64,000 bases of DNA, taken from positions 434,001-498,000 of the forward strand of contig NZ_JACHGF010000001.1 of assembly GCF_014202275.1 (NCBI RefSeq). Direction: 5' to 3'. The position numbers were made by a program, and so were the translations under genes. Origin of the DNA: Rhabdobacter roseus. Its GTDB lineage: Bacteria > Bacteroidota > Bacteroidia > Cytophagales > Spirosomataceae. Each line of letters opens with the position of its first letter. The stretch's first letter is position 1. The notes under the pieces are model-generated. The model was not told the DNA's origin and made no database searches. It saw only the letters and a program-made list of their open reading frames with translations. Of the stretch, positions 50,672-60,110 are shown piece after piece.

Positions 50672-53299
50672 TTACCCCAGCCGCGCCAGCGCTTCCCGAA
50701 TGGTGGCGATTTTGGCTTCGGCGTCGGCCTGTTTTTGGCGCTCTTTTTCTACTACGTCGCCTTTGGCGTTTTGTACGAAGCGCTCGTTGGATAGTTTTTT
50801 CATGACCGAGTTCAAGAAGCCTTCGGTGTATTCCAGCTCCTTTTGCAGATTTTCGCGCTCAGCTTCTACGTCGATTTCTCCGGCCAGGTTGATGAAGAAC
50901 TCATCCGACCGCACCAGAAACGACATGCCTTCTACCTGCTCGCTGACGTACTCAAGGGCGGCTACGTTGGCCAGCTTTCGCAGTAGTCCTTCCAGCGGCT
51001 GGTACTGCTCGGGTGCGTCGGTTTTGATGGCCAGCGGGAGCTCCAGCTTGGGGCTAAGGCCCTTGGTATTGCGCAGGTTACGGATGGCCGAAACTACCTC
51101 CGCAAGTACCTCAAACTGGCCCAGCAGAGTACTATCGATGCTCCCCGGACGAGGATAATCGGCCACGCAGACGGACTCGGAGGTACCTCGCTCACGGATG
51201 TTCTGCCAGATCTCCTCCGTAATGAAGGGCATGAACGGGTGCGTGAGCCGCATGAGGCGGTCGAAAAAGTCGAGCGTGGCCTCGTAGGTACCGGGGTCGA
51301 TGGGCTGCTCGTAGCCGGGCTTGATCATCTCGAGGTAGTTGGAGCAGAAATCGTCCCAGATGAGCTTGTACACGGCATTGAGCGCATCCGAAATCCGGAA
51401 CTTCGTGAAGAGGTCAAGTACCTCCGTCAGGGCCAGGTTGAGCCGCGACTCAAACCACGCTACGGCCTGCTGCGACGAACCAGGCTGAGGTACCTGGGCG
51501 CTCACTTCCCAGCCTTTGACGAGCCGGAAGGCGTTCCAGATTTTGTTGCAGAAATTACGGCCCTGCTCCACGAGCTTCTCGTCGAAGGGTAGATCGTTGC
51601 CCGCGGGCGAGCTAAAGAGCATGCCCGTCCGGACGCCATCGGCGCCGTACTGCTCGATCAGAATCAGCGGGTCGGGCGAGTTACCGAGCGACTTCGACAT
51701 CTTGCGGCCCAGTTTGTCGCGCACGATGCCGGTCAGGTACACGTTTTTGAACGGATAAGTACCCCGGTACTCATAGCCGGCCACGATCATCCGCATGACC
51801 CAGAAGAACAAAATCTCGGGGGCCGTGACGAGGTCGTTGGTGGGGTAATAGTACTTGATGTCGTCGTTGTCGGGCTCCTTAATTCCGTTGAACACCGAGA
51901 TGGGCCACAGCCAGGACGAAAACCAAGTGTCTAGTACGTCGTCGTCCTGCCGGATGTCTTCCTCGGTGAGGGCAAAGAGTTGGTACTCGTGCTGGGCTTT
52001 GCGCAAAGCCTCGCGCTTGCTGCGGGCCACGATCACGGTGCCGTCCTGAAGGTAGTAAGCCGGGATGCGGTGCCCCCACCAGAGCTGCCGACTGATGTTC
52101 CAGTCGCGGATGTTTTCCATCCAGTGGCGGTAGGTATTCTTAAACTTGGGCGGAATGAGCTGCACGGTGTCGTTCAGCACGTTGTCGAGGGCGGGCTTGC
52201 CCAGGCGCTCCATGCGCAGGAACCACTGCTCCGACAGCCGCGGCTCCACCACGGCATTGGTACGTTCCGAGTGGCCCACATTGGATTTGTACTCTTCCAC
52301 CTTCTCCAGGTTTCCTGCTTCTTCGAGTAGCTTCAGGATTTTCTTCCGGGCCACGAAGCGGTCTTCGCCCACCAGGATTTGCGCCTTTTCGTTCAGGGTA
52401 CCGTCTTCGTTGAGCAGGTCGATGATGGGCAGATTGTGCTTTTTACCGAGCTCGTAGTCGTTGGTATCGTGGGCAGGCGTTACCTTGAGGCAGCCGGTTC
52501 CGAACTCCATCTCTACGTACTCGTCGGCAATGATAGGGATCGCCCGGTTGATCAATGGGATAAGTACCTGCTGCCCGACCAAGTGCTGGTAGCGCTCATC
52601 GGCCGGGTTCACGCAGATGGCCACGTCGGCCATGATGGTTTCGGGGCGGGTGGTGGCAATGGTGAGGGCTTCTGACTCGGAGTCCACTAGGGGGTACTTG
52701 AGGTACACCAGCTTCTGATTGACCTCTTTGGCAATCACCTCCTCGTCGGAGAGCGTCGTGCGCGCCTGCGGGTCCCAGTTGACCATGCGGTGGCCCCGGT
52801 AAATATCTCCTTTTTCGTACAAATCAATAAAGACCTCAATGACGGCGTCGTAGAGGCTAGGCTCCATGGTGAAGCGCGTGCGGTCCCAGTCACAGGAGGC
52901 GCCCAGCTTGCGGAGCTGCTGCAGGATTATGCCGCCGTACTTGTGGGTCCATTCCCAGCAGTAGGTTATAAACTCCTCGCGGCTCAGGTCTTTTTTGTTA
53001 ATCCCTTTTTCCTTGAGCATCGCTACTACCTTGGCTTCGGTAGCAATGGACGCGTGGTCGGTACCGGGTACCCAGCAGGCTTCTTTGCCCTCCATGCGGG
53101 CTTTGCGTACCAGAATATCCTGAATGGTATTATTAAGCATGTGCCCCATGTGAAGTACCCCCGTGACGTTGGGCGGCGGAATCACGATGGTGTAGGGCTC
53201 CTTGTCGGGATTGGGCTGGGAACTGAAGTACCTGTGCTCCATCCAGTAGGCGTACCACTTGTCTTCTATCTCTTGAGGGCTGTACGTTTTGGAAATCAT
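50672..53299 (-). CDS. valS: Valyl-tRNA synthetase
   Basis: An 875-residue class I aminoacyl-tRNA synthetase charging tRNA-Val. HMGH (HIGH) is at 50-53 in PPNVTGVLHMGHM, KMSKS is in GRKMSKSLGNS (around 540), the editing domain lies between about 190 and 345, and the C-terminal coiled coil (EVEAERENLQKELEYTEGF region, to the end) is the tRNA-binding arm of ValRS. All expected parts are intact and the length is normal. A -7 box at 53372-53379 stands 72 bases upstream. Essential, cytoplasmic. It ends at a perfect palindromic terminator. Confidence 0.97.
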   Translation of the reverse strand: MISKTYSPQEIEDKWYAYWMEHRYFSSQPNPDKEPYTIVIPPPNVTGVLHMGHMLNNTIQDILVRKARMEGKEACWVPGTDHASIATEAKVVAMLKEKGINKKDLSREEFITYCWEWTHKYGGIILQQLRKLGASCDWDRTRFTMEPSLYDAVIEVFIDLYEKGDIYRGHRMVNWDPQARTTLSDEEVIAKEVNQKLVYLKYPLVDSESEALTIATTRPETIMADVAICVNPADERYQHLVGQQVLIPLINRAIPIIADEYVEMEFGTGCLKVTPAHDTNDYELGKKHNLPIIDLLNEDGTLNEKAQILVGEDRFVARKKILKLLEEAGNLEKVEEYKSNVGHSERTNAVVEPRLSEQWFLRMERLGKPALDNVLNDTVQLIPPKFKNTYRHWMENIRDWNISRQLWWGHRIPAYYLQDGTVIVARSKREALRKAQHEYQLFALTEEDIRQDDDVLDTWFSSWLWPISVFNGIKEPDNDDIKYYYPTNDLVTAPEILFFWVMRMIVAGYEYRGTYPFKNVYLTGIVRDKLGRKMSKSLGNSPDPLILIEQYGADGVRTGMLFSSPAGNDLPFDEKLVEQGRNFCNKIWNAFRLVKGWEVSAQVPQPGSSQQAVAWFESRLNLALTEVLDLFTKFRISDALNAVYKLIWDDFCSNYLEMIKPGYEQPIDPGTYEATLDFFDRLMRLTHPFMPFITEEIWQNIRERGTSESVCVADYPRPGSIDSTLLGQFEVLAEVVSAIRNLRNTKGLSPKLELPLAIKTDAPEQYQPLEGLLRKLANVAALEYVSEQVEGMSFLVRSDEFFINLAGEIDVEAERENLQKELEYTEGFLNSVMKKLSNERFVQNAKGDVVEKERQKQADAEAKIATIREALARLG

Positions 53300-53371
53300 A
53301 TATGCTGACTAAATCCGGTAACATGACGAAATAAAGCCGGTTCGGCAGGGACCAAAGGCTCGTTTGGAGGG

Positions 53372-53379
53372 CAAAGATA
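53372..53379 (-). promoter_or_regulatory. Promoter -7 box of valS
   Basis: TATCTTTG on the minus strand is an exact TAnnTTTG match, leaving a 72-base leader. I see no T-box, which Bacteroidota normally lack. Confidence 0.5.
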
Positions 53380-53559
53380 GGGAAAAGGGAGACGTGATAG
53401 AATCTGGATTTACCAACTACTCCAAAAGCGTGCGTGGATCAAGACGACGGGGAAATATCGTCCAGACCTTTTTCTGGTGGTACAGTCGCTTTGCCCGTTT
53501 TGCAATACACCCCCAAAACCGTACCTTCGACTGCAAGTACCTATAAACCCTTCAACCTC

Positions 53560-54579
53560 ATGAAAAAAATCCTCCTTTGGCTCCTGGGCCTGGTCGTTGT
53601 GTTGGCGGTTGTTTACGCCGCCGGGCCGCAGGTACCTGAAGCCAGCCTTGACCCAACGCTGCCTGCTGTGACGACAAACCTGTCGCAGCTAGAGGCAGAA
53701 ATCGCTCAATCGGAAGCGGCGGTACCGGATCTCAAAACCAACAATGAAGCCCGGATCATCTGGGCGGATTCGTCCAGGAAAGAAAAAACACCCTACAGTA
53801 TCGTGTACATCCACGGCTTCGGGGCCAGCTGGGCCGAGGGCGACCCGGTGCATCGTAATCTGGCTCAGCGGTACGGTGCCAACCTGTACCTGGCGCGCCT
53901 GCACGACGCGGGCATTGCCGATACCAACGCCTTCGACGACCTCACCCCCGAGAACTTCCTGGCCGGAGCCAAGCGCGCGCTGGCCATCGGGAAGGTACTT
54001 GGCGACAGCGTGATCGTGATGGGTACTTCGGCGGGCGGGTTGCTCACGGTGTACCTGGCCGCGCACCAGCCCGGCCTGAAGGGCATTGTGCTGTACTCGC
54101 CCTGCATGGCGATAGCTACCCCGGCTATGAAGCTGGTCACGGGCCCCTGGGGGCGGCAGATCCTGCACGCCGTCGCGGGCGACTACCGCAAAAGTAGCCA
54201 CGCCCCGGAGCTGGAGCGCTCGCACTACTGGCTGCGTAGCTACGTGTCGGATGGGCTCATTACCCTCCAGCAGGTGATCGACGCCGTGGCGCAGCCGGAG
54301 GTGTACCAGCGGGTGAAGGTACCCGTCTTTCTGGGGTATTACTACAAAAATGACGACGAGCAGGACCAGGTCGTGTCGGTGAAAGCCATGCAGGAGATGT
54401 TCCCGCAGCTGGGTACTTCCCGCGCCCAAAAAGTGGAGATGGCCTTTCCCGACACGGGCGACCACGTGATTGCGTCGCACTTTGCGTCGCAGGATTATGA
54501 GGGCGTAGAGGCGGCTACGGCGCAGTTTTTTGACCAGGTACTTCGGCTCAAGCCAGTCGTAGCCACGCAAGTACCCTAA
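53560..54579 (+). CDS. Alpha/beta hydrolase, membrane-anchored
   Basis: About 339 residues from MKKILLWLLGLVVVLAVVYA, an N-terminal signal or anchor; the longer frame to 53434 is unlikely because it precedes this anchor. The hydrolase core has SIVYIHGFGASWAEGD (oxyanion hole region), the nucleophile elbow VMGTSAGGLLT, and a late His in DTGDHVIASHF. Carboxylesterase or thioesterase activity in the periplasm is likely; the substrate is unknown. The lid region AGDYRKSSHAPELERSHYWL is long. Monocistronic, followed by about 170 bases of spacer before fabI. Confidence 0.85.
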   Translation: MKKILLWLLGLVVVLAVVYAAGPQVPEASLDPTLPAVTTNLSQLEAEIAQSEAAVPDLKTNNEARIIWADSSRKEKTPYSIVYIHGFGASWAEGDPVHRNLAQRYGANLYLARLHDAGIADTNAFDDLTPENFLAGAKRALAIGKVLGDSVIVMGTSAGGLLTVYLAAHQPGLKGIVLYSPCMAIATPAMKLVTGPWGRQILHAVAGDYRKSSHAPELERSHYWLRSYVSDGLITLQQVIDAVAQPEVYQRVKVPVFLGYYYKNDDEQDQVVSVKAMQEMFPQLGTSRAQKVEMAFPDTGDHVIASHFASQDYEGVEAATAQFFDQVLRLKPVVATQVP

Positions 54580-54749
54580 GGTACCTGCCCACCAGCGGGA
54601 GGAAAACGCCGGAGGTTTCCTGCCGGAGTGAGGTAGTCAAATGTAGTTTTACCAACCAAAAATGCTTTACTTTGCCCCGCTGAAAACGATCATTAACCAG
54701 TAGGTACTTTTCGCTGACACCGGGGTACTTGTTACAAAAATTTACAATC

Positions 54750-55571
54750 ATGGCTTACGGTTTACTTAAAGGAAAAAGAGGCATTATATCAGGCGCACTG
54801 GACGAAAACTCCATTGCTTGGAAAGTAGCGCTTAAAGCAAAAGAAGAAGGGGCCACCTTCACGCTCACCAACGCGCCCATTGCCATGCGCATGGGGGCCA
54901 TCAATCAGCTGGCCGAAAGCTGCGAGGCGGAGATTATCCCGGCCGATGCTACCTCGGTGGAAGATCTGGAAAACCTGTACAGCAAATCCATCGAAACGCT
55001 GGGTGGCAAGATCGACTTTGTGCTGCATTCGATCGGCATGAGCCCTAATATCCGCAAAGGCCGCGACTACGGCCACCTCAACTACGACTGGTACGTGAAG
55101 AGCCTGGACGTGTCGGCGCTGTCGCTACACAAGATGCTGCACGTAGCCGAAAAGCTCGACGCCATCAACGAATGGGGCTCGGTAGTGGGGCTGTCGTACA
55201 TTGCCGCGCAGCGTTCGTACCCGTTTTATACCGACATGGCCGACGCTAAGGCGGTCCTTGAGAGCATCGCGCGCAACTACGGCTTCCGCTACGGCAAGGC
55301 CAAAAACGTGCGGGTCAATACCATTTCGCAGTCGCCCACGCGCACCACGGCGGGCTCGGGCATTGGCGGCTTTGAGTCGTTCTACGCCTTTGCCGACAAG
55401 ATGAGCCCGCTCGGCAACGCTTCGGCCGAAGACTGCGCCAGCTACGTCATTACGCTTTTCTCGGATCTGACGCGCATGGTCACCATGCAAAATCTCTTCC
55501 ACGACGGCGGGTACTCCAGCACGGGTATCTCCGAGGAACTGATGCAGATGATCCAGCAACAGCAGCAGTAG
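54750..55571 (+). CDS. fabI: Enoyl-[acyl-carrier-protein] reductase
   Basis: A 273-residue NADH-dependent reductase of fatty-acid synthesis type II, reducing trans-2-enoyl-ACP. The start MAYGLLKGKRG is the family start, GALDENSIAW (residues 15-24) is the modified Rossmann loop, HSIGMSPN follows, and the catalytic Tyr-x6-Lys is in YTDMADAK. These mark FabI and not general SDRs. Seven extra residues from 54729 are unlikely to be translated. The C-terminus ends in a short glutamine run (MIQQQQQ). An inverted GTAC-word pair and a GC-rich terminator follow. Target of triclosan-like inhibitors in other species. Confidence 0.95.
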   Translation: MAYGLLKGKRGIISGALDENSIAWKVALKAKEEGATFTLTNAPIAMRMGAINQLAESCEAEIIPADATSVEDLENLYSKSIETLGGKIDFVLHSIGMSPNIRKGRDYGHLNYDWYVKSLDVSALSLHKMLHVAEKLDAINEWGSVVGLSYIAAQRSYPFYTDMADAKAVLESIARNYGFRYGKAKNVRVNTISQSPTRTTAGSGIGGFESFYAFADKMSPLGNASAEDCASYVITLFSDLTRMVTMQNLFHDGGYSSTGISEELMQMIQQQQQ

Positions 55572-55580
55572 GTGCGGCTG

Positions 55581-55611
55581 GGTACTTTAGTTTTTAATTA
55601 CGAAAAGTACC
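55581..55611 (+). terminator. Inverted GTAC-word pair after fabI
   Basis: GGTACTTT (55581-55588) and AAAGTACC (55604-55611), the exact genomic octamer in opposed orientation, with 15 bases between. Ten bases after the fabI stop. The real terminator may be the next hairpin. Confidence 0.45.
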
Positions 55612-55629
55612 TGCTTGCTTCTCTTCCAG

Positions 55630-55668
55630 ATCCCCCTCGGTCGGCACCGGCCGGAGGGGGATTTTTTT
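55630..55668 (+). terminator. Intrinsic terminator of fabI
   Basis: ATCCCCCT pairs with the AGGGGGAT before a run of seven T at 55662-55668, with CGGT/ACCG inside the stem. A typical rho-independent signal. Confidence 0.85.
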
Positions 55669-55812
55669 CTGTTTCCGCCCTTCTTCCGTGTACTAATTAA
55701 ACCACTTGTCCGTTTGTGCGTTGTGTATAGTACGTAATCTGAGTAGATTCGCTCGGTCTACGATTCATCCACCACGTATTGTTGTCTATCTATCTATATC
55801 CTTGTGTTTCTC

Positions 55813-56595
55813 ATGTTATCGCACAATCGTCTGAAGCATGCCACGCTCTGGGGGGTACTTTTGCTGCTATCGGCCTGCGGCCGGGAAGCGGAGCAAACCA
55901 AAGCCCTGCCCGATGCGCCCATTTATACGCTGGTGTTTTTGGATAAAACCCAAAGCGTGAATGTCAACAAAAACTTTGTGAACGAAAAGTACCGCCAGGC
56001 CCTGACGGAGATAGTGGAGCAGAACATGAGGAACAAGGGAGATAAGCTGGAGGTGTACTTCATTCACGAAAATACGTCCAAAGCGCGGGCACTCTCGCTG
56101 ACGGTGCGCTCCGAAAAGGAAGGGATCGAGTACGCCAACGCCACCGACCGCGAAGCCATCGAAACCAACTTTCAGCTGGCCCTACAGCGGGAAAAAGGGA
56201 TTTTCCTGCGGCAGGCTCTAACGAAGCTCAACCAGCAAAATACCGGTGGCTCCAACCAGTGGACGGATGTGTGGGGTAGTTTGCCGGTCATTGCCAAGGC
56301 CGCCGAAAGCGGAGCCGAAGTACGGGTGTACTACTTCAGCGATATGATCGAAAGCATGCGAGGGGCGGATCGACGGGATTTTCACCAATCGCCACCCATT
56401 ACCGACGCCGTTGCGGAGCAGTACGCCCAGGCCGACGCCAAGAAGCTGGAGCAAAATGCCATTGGCTCGCCGCAGGTCACCATCGTGTCGCCCTTTGAGC
56501 CTACGGCTTCTACCAAAGAAAACAATCCCCACGTAGCGCACTACTGGCAAATCCTCTTTCAGGAACTCGGCGGCGTGAGTGTGGAGGAGTTGTAG
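55813..56595 (+). CDS. Lipoprotein with vWA-like domain
   Basis: About 260 residues from MLSHNRLKHATLWGVLLLLS, with lipobox LSAC (acylated Cys about 22). The mature part begins IYTLVFLDKTQSVNVNK, whose DxTxS (DKTQS) resembles the MIDAS metal site of von Willebrand A domains, and later has AAESGAEVRVYYFSDMIES, a strand-Asp-loop in the right place. It probably binds a protein or metal at the cell surface or in the periplasm. GTG 55804 is an alternative start. The family is uncharacterised and the vWA call is by motif order only. Confidence 0.65.
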   Translation: MLSHNRLKHATLWGVLLLLSACGREAEQTKALPDAPIYTLVFLDKTQSVNVNKNFVNEKYRQALTEIVEQNMRNKGDKLEVYFIHENTSKARALSLTVRSEKEGIEYANATDREAIETNFQLALQREKGIFLRQALTKLNQQNTGGSNQWTDVWGSLPVIAKAAESGAEVRVYYFSDMIESMRGADRRDFHQSPPITDAVAEQYAQADAKKLEQNAIGSPQVTIVSPFEPTASTKENNPHVAHYWQILFQELGGVSVEEL

Positions 56596-56597
56596 GG

Positions 56598-56614
56598 GGT
56601 ACTTTTGAAGTACC
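56598..56614. terminator. Short GTAC hairpin between converging genes
   Basis: GGTACTT (56598-56604), loop TTG, AAGTACC (56608-56614), a perfect 7-bp stem just three bases after the lipoprotein stop and 26 before the methyltransferase stop. Confidence 0.5.
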
Positions 56615-56640
56615 TTTCTATCAAGAGTAAATTTCTTTAT

Positions 56641-57684
56641 TTACTTTTTTCCCACAACCTGGTACCTGCCCGGAATGGCCTGGTAGCCAAGTACCTCGTA
56701 GGGTTTTAGGCCCGCGGCCCGGTACCAATCGTGAATCTCTTCAATGGACCAATTGCCGGAGGTACTCGTCAGGCCAAAAAACAGATCCGTGCTGCTACCT
56801 ACCAGCTCGGGCTTGGCGGCGGGGTCGGGCCGGAGGAATTCGTTGATGATAAACACCCCGCCCGGCCGGAGCGCCCGCGCCACTTTCTGCGTGACTTCCC
56901 GGTTTTGCGCCTCCGTGAGGTGGTGCGCCACGCTGGACATCAGCACCAGGTCATAGGTACTTTCGCCAAGTTCGGTAGTCAGGATGTTCCCGACCTGGTG
57001 CTGCACCCGCTCGCCCATGCCCTGCGCCGCCAGCAGCGGGGCGGCCTGCGCTACGGCACCGGGCAGGTCCAGAATAACCGACCGCAGGCGGGGGTACTTT
57101 CGGCACAGCGCCACCGAGTGCAGCCCGTGCGCCCCGCCGATGTCGAGCATGTGGGTGGCATTTTTGGGAAGGGGTACTTTGCGCGCAAATTCCCCGGCTT
57201 CCGAAATAGCGCCGCCGTGCATGGCCTTTTGGTACAGCGCCCATTCTTCCGCGTTGAGGTGCTCGTGGTACTGGAGGCCTTCGCCGGTTTCAAGGTACTT
57301 TCCCATTCGCTCCAGCCAGGGCCATACCACCCGGTTGTTATAAACCGCCAAATCCCGTACGGTATCTTTGCTTTCGCGAAGTACCCACTTGCGCGTCATA
57401 CGGGTGAGGGAATAGTGGCCTTTCTGAAAACGGAGGTACTTTACCGAAGTGAGCACGCCCAGCAGCTGCGTGGTGGCCTGCACGTGCAGCTGGCAGGCCT
57501 CCGCTACGGCTTGGGCCGTGGTATGTCCCTGCGCAATGGCCTCAAAAATGCCCCGGTCGGTGGCTTCCAGTACCGCCCTGCTCACCACTGGAAGTACCTG
57601 CGCGTGCAGCAGCGGCAAGGGTACCAGGTTGAGCCGCAGGGCCAGCCATTCCAGTAGGTTTTCGGGAAATACGCGTAGTTGCAT
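56641..57684 (-). CDS. SAM-dependent methyltransferase (O-methyltransferase type)
   Basis: A 347-residue two-domain enzyme: an N-terminal winged-helix dimerisation domain (about 20-110; HTTAQAVAEACQL) and a C-terminal Rossmann methyltransferase with the SAM loop HMLDIGGAHGLHS, acidic DLPGAV, LVLMSSVAHHLTE and RPGGVFIINEFLRP. This matches Methyltransf_2 proteins such as hydroxyindole or polyketide O-methyltransferases. The substrate cannot be read. The start codon overlaps the comM stop by one base (TGATG), so the two are translationally coupled, though a joint role is not obvious. Cytoplasmic. Confidence 0.9.
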   Translation of the reverse strand: MQLRVFPENLLEWLALRLNLVPLPLLHAQVLPVVSRAVLEATDRGIFEAIAQGHTTAQAVAEACQLHVQATTQLLGVLTSVKYLRFQKGHYSLTRMTRKWVLRESKDTVRDLAVYNNRVVWPWLERMGKYLETGEGLQYHEHLNAEEWALYQKAMHGGAISEAGEFARKVPLPKNATHMLDIGGAHGLHSVALCRKYPRLRSVILDLPGAVAQAAPLLAAQGMGERVQHQVGNILTTELGESTYDLVLMSSVAHHLTEAQNREVTQKVARALRPGGVFIINEFLRPDPAAKPELVGSSTDLFFGLTSTSGNWSIEEIHDWYRAAGLKPYEVLGYQAIPGRYQVVGKK

Positions 57685-59225
57685 CAGCCAGCCCAGTTTT
57701 CGCGGTCGAGGCTGCGGTACTGGATCGCCTCGGCCAGGTGTTCAATCCTGATTTCGTCGCTGTCGGCCAGGTCGGCAATGGTGCGCGACACCTTCAGGAT
57801 GCGGTCGTAGGCGCGGGCGGAGAGGCCCAGCCGCTCCATCGCCGTGCGCAGCAAGGCTTTGCCCGCCTCGCCGATCTGACAAATTTCCTTGACCATTTCG
57901 GGGGGCATCATGGCGTTGGAGTAAATACCTGGGTGATCTTTGAAGCGCGCCGTCTGGTGCTCACGGGCCTTGATGACCCGCTCCCGGATCTGCTCGCTGC
58001 TTTCGGATTTGCGCGTGGAGCTGATCTGGTCGAACGACACGGGCGTCACCTCCACGTGCAGGTCGATGCGGTCCAGGAGCGGACCGCTGATCTTGTTGAG
58101 GTACTTTTGCACGACCCCCGGCCCGCATACGCATTCCTTTTCGGGGTGGTTGTAGTAGCCGCAGGGGCAGGGGTTCATGCTGGCTATGAGCATGAAGTTG
58201 GAAGGAAACTCCACCGCCATTTTGGCCCGCGAAATACTCACCTTGCGCTCTTCCAGGGGCTGGCGCATCACCTCTAGTACGGTTCGTTTAAATTCCGGGA
58301 GTTCGTCCAGAAAAAGTACCCCATTATGGGCCAGGGATATTTCGCCCGGCTGCGGAAAACTACCTCCGCCCACCAGCGCGGCGTCACTGATGGAGTGGTG
58401 CGGGGCCCGAAAAGGCCGCCGCGAAACCAGCGTAGCGCGGCTGCCCAACTTGCCCGCCACGGAGTGGATCTTGGTGGTTTCGAGGGCTTCCTGTAAGCTA
58501 ATGGGCGGCAGGATGGACGGCAGCCGCTTGGCGAGCATGGTTTTGCCCGCGCCCGGCGGACCGATCATGATGGCGTTGTGCCCGCCCGCCGCCGTAATTT
58601 CCAGCGCGCGCTTGATGTTTTCCTGCCCTTGTACGTGCGCAAAGTCGGCGTCGTAGTCGTTTTGGGTACTTAAAAAAATATCGCGGGTGTCTACTACCAG
58701 CGGTTCAATGTCTTTTTTACCTTCAAAAAATTCTACCGCATCTTGCATAGTCTCTACCGGAATTACGTCCAGTTTATTCACGATGGCGGCCTCACGGGCG
58801 TTTTCGAGGGGTAGTACAAAGCCCTTGAAGCCCTGCTTGCGTGCCTCGATGGCAATGGGAAGTACCCCTTTGATGGGCCGTAGCTTGCCGTCGAGCGAGA
58901 GCTCGCCCATGATGATGTACTCTTCCAGGTTGCGTTCCGCCGTCATTTGCTCCGACGACTGCAACACGCAGAGGGCAATGGGTAGGTCATAGGCTGAGCC
59001 TTCCTTCCGGATGTCGGCCGGAGCCAGGTTCACTACGACCTTTTGGCGGGGCATGCGGTAATCGAAAAATTTGAGCGATGCCTCCACCCGCTGCTCGCTC
59101 TCCTTCACGGCGCTGTCGGGTAGGCCCACCATGAAAAAGCGCAAGCCCTGCACCACTGTTACCTCAATGGTAATCAGGGTGGCGTTCACTCCATAAACGG
59201 CACTTCCAAACGTTTTGGCCAGCAT
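57684..59225 (-). CDS. comM: YifB/ComM family Mg-chelatase-like AAA+ ATPase
   Basis: A 513-residue AAA+ protein. An N-terminal Lon-protease-like domain (about 1-165) precedes the ATPase with Walker A GPPGAGKT at 222-229, Walker B in VLFLDELPEF and a zinc-finger-like stretch NPCPCGYYNHPEKECVCG. ComM is a hexameric branch-migration helicase that helps integrate incoming DNA during natural transformation, and it is broadly conserved in bacteria. It is notable in a genome so rich in one DNA word. Length and motifs are complete. It is followed by the methyltransferase gene with a one-base overlap. Confidence 0.93.
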   Translation of the reverse strand: MLAKTFGSAVYGVNATLITIEVTVVQGLRFFMVGLPDSAVKESEQRVEASLKFFDYRMPRQKVVVNLAPADIRKEGSAYDLPIALCVLQSSEQMTAERNLEEYIIMGELSLDGKLRPIKGVLPIAIEARKQGFKGFVLPLENAREAAIVNKLDVIPVETMQDAVEFFEGKKDIEPLVVDTRDIFLSTQNDYDADFAHVQGQENIKRALEITAAGGHNAIMIGPPGAGKTMLAKRLPSILPPISLQEALETTKIHSVAGKLGSRATLVSRRPFRAPHHSISDAALVGGGSFPQPGEISLAHNGVLFLDELPEFKRTVLEVMRQPLEERKVSISRAKMAVEFPSNFMLIASMNPCPCGYYNHPEKECVCGPGVVQKYLNKISGPLLDRIDLHVEVTPVSFDQISSTRKSESSEQIRERVIKAREHQTARFKDHPGIYSNAMMPPEMVKEICQIGEAGKALLRTAMERLGLSARAYDRILKVSRTIADLADSDEIRIEHLAEAIQYRSLDRENWAG

Positions 59226-59517
59226 TGATCTGAATCTACGGGTAGCTAATGGTACTTTTTGCTAAGAATTTATTCCAAAACTACTGGAAATAACCGTACC
59301 ACACCTACTGCCAGCCGAAAACAATAGATCAGGTACTCGCGCAAACAAAGTACCCGTAGCAGGTGACCGCTCCGTTCGCTTCTGTACGTCCACTGTTCAT
59401 TTTCGAACAGTTATTTATTTCTTGTTTATAAATAAGTACTTAATATATAGAGAGTTAAATCTCTTATAAGTGCGCGGCATGTTATTTTATCTACAAATAT
59501 TGAATTAATAAAGTACC

Positions 59518-59856
59518 ATGAGACGAAACTACCTCGGAGAATTCGAAGAGCTGGTGCTGCTTACCGTAGCGGTACTGCACGAAGGTGCCTACGGCGTAGC
59601 CATTGCCGACGAGCTGGAAAGGCAAACGGGCCGCTCCGTGAGCCTGAGTGCGGTGCACGCGGCCTTGCACCGGTTGGAAGAAAAAGCCATGCTAAATTCC
59701 CGACTGGGCGAGGCCACCGCCGAACGCGGCGGACGACGCAAGCGGCTCTTTACGGTGACGGCGCTGGGAAGCCGTACGTTGCAGAGTATTCGGGAAACGC
59801 GCAACCGCCTCTGGGATTCCATTTCGCCCCAGGCTCTACCCGCCCTAGGCTTATGA
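59518..59856 (+). CDS. PadR family transcriptional regulator
   Basis: A 112-residue winged-helix regulator: LGEFEELVLLTVAVLHEGAY, GVAIADELERQTGRSVSL, SAVHAALHRLEEKAML and a wing with ERGGRRKRLFTVT. This form of PadR in Cytophagales stands before permeases with a prefix domain, as here, and probably represses them. Its stop overlaps the permease ATG by four bases (ATGA). The 292-base spacer before it is AT-rich near the start and has a small dyad, AGAGA/TCTCT, around 59450-59465, a possible operator. Confidence 0.9.
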   Translation: MRRNYLGEFEELVLLTVAVLHEGAYGVAIADELERQTGRSVSLSAVHAALHRLEEKAMLNSRLGEATAERGGRRKRLFTVTALGSRTLQSIRETRNRLWDSISPQALPALGL

Positions 59857-60110
59857 AACCCCCGCGCTGGGCCGACCGCCTGCTGGAGCGCTTCTGTGCA
59901 CCGCACTTGCTGGAAGAGATCCAGGGGGATCTGCACGAGCGCTTCGAGCGCCGCCGGGTACTTTTTGGGGAGCGTGCGGCCCGGCGGCAGTACATCTGGG
60001 AGGTACTTGGGTTTCTGCGGCCTTTTGCCTTGAAACGAAAAAGGAATACTACTTCTACCACTTATCTAGTTAGTCCTATGATGCTCCAAAATTATTTCAA
60101 AATTGCTTTC
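59853..60110 (+). repeat. Conserved 5' module of two permease genes, copy 1
   Basis: The first about 255 bases are over 90 percent identical by eye to those at 62473-62735 (for example CTGGAGCGCTTCTGTGCACC and CTTGAAACGAAAAAGGAAT), and then the genes diverge at once after the NYFKIAFRN codons. The prefix is a cassette shared by otherwise different permeases. Confidence 0.85.

Noticed and set aside
53689-54570. A 293-codon open frame on the minus strand
   Set aside because: Antisense to the alpha/beta hydrolase gene with a complete catalytic triad.
56731-57657. A 308-codon open frame on the plus strand
   Set aside because: Lies wholly opposite the methyltransferase gene and shows no motif.
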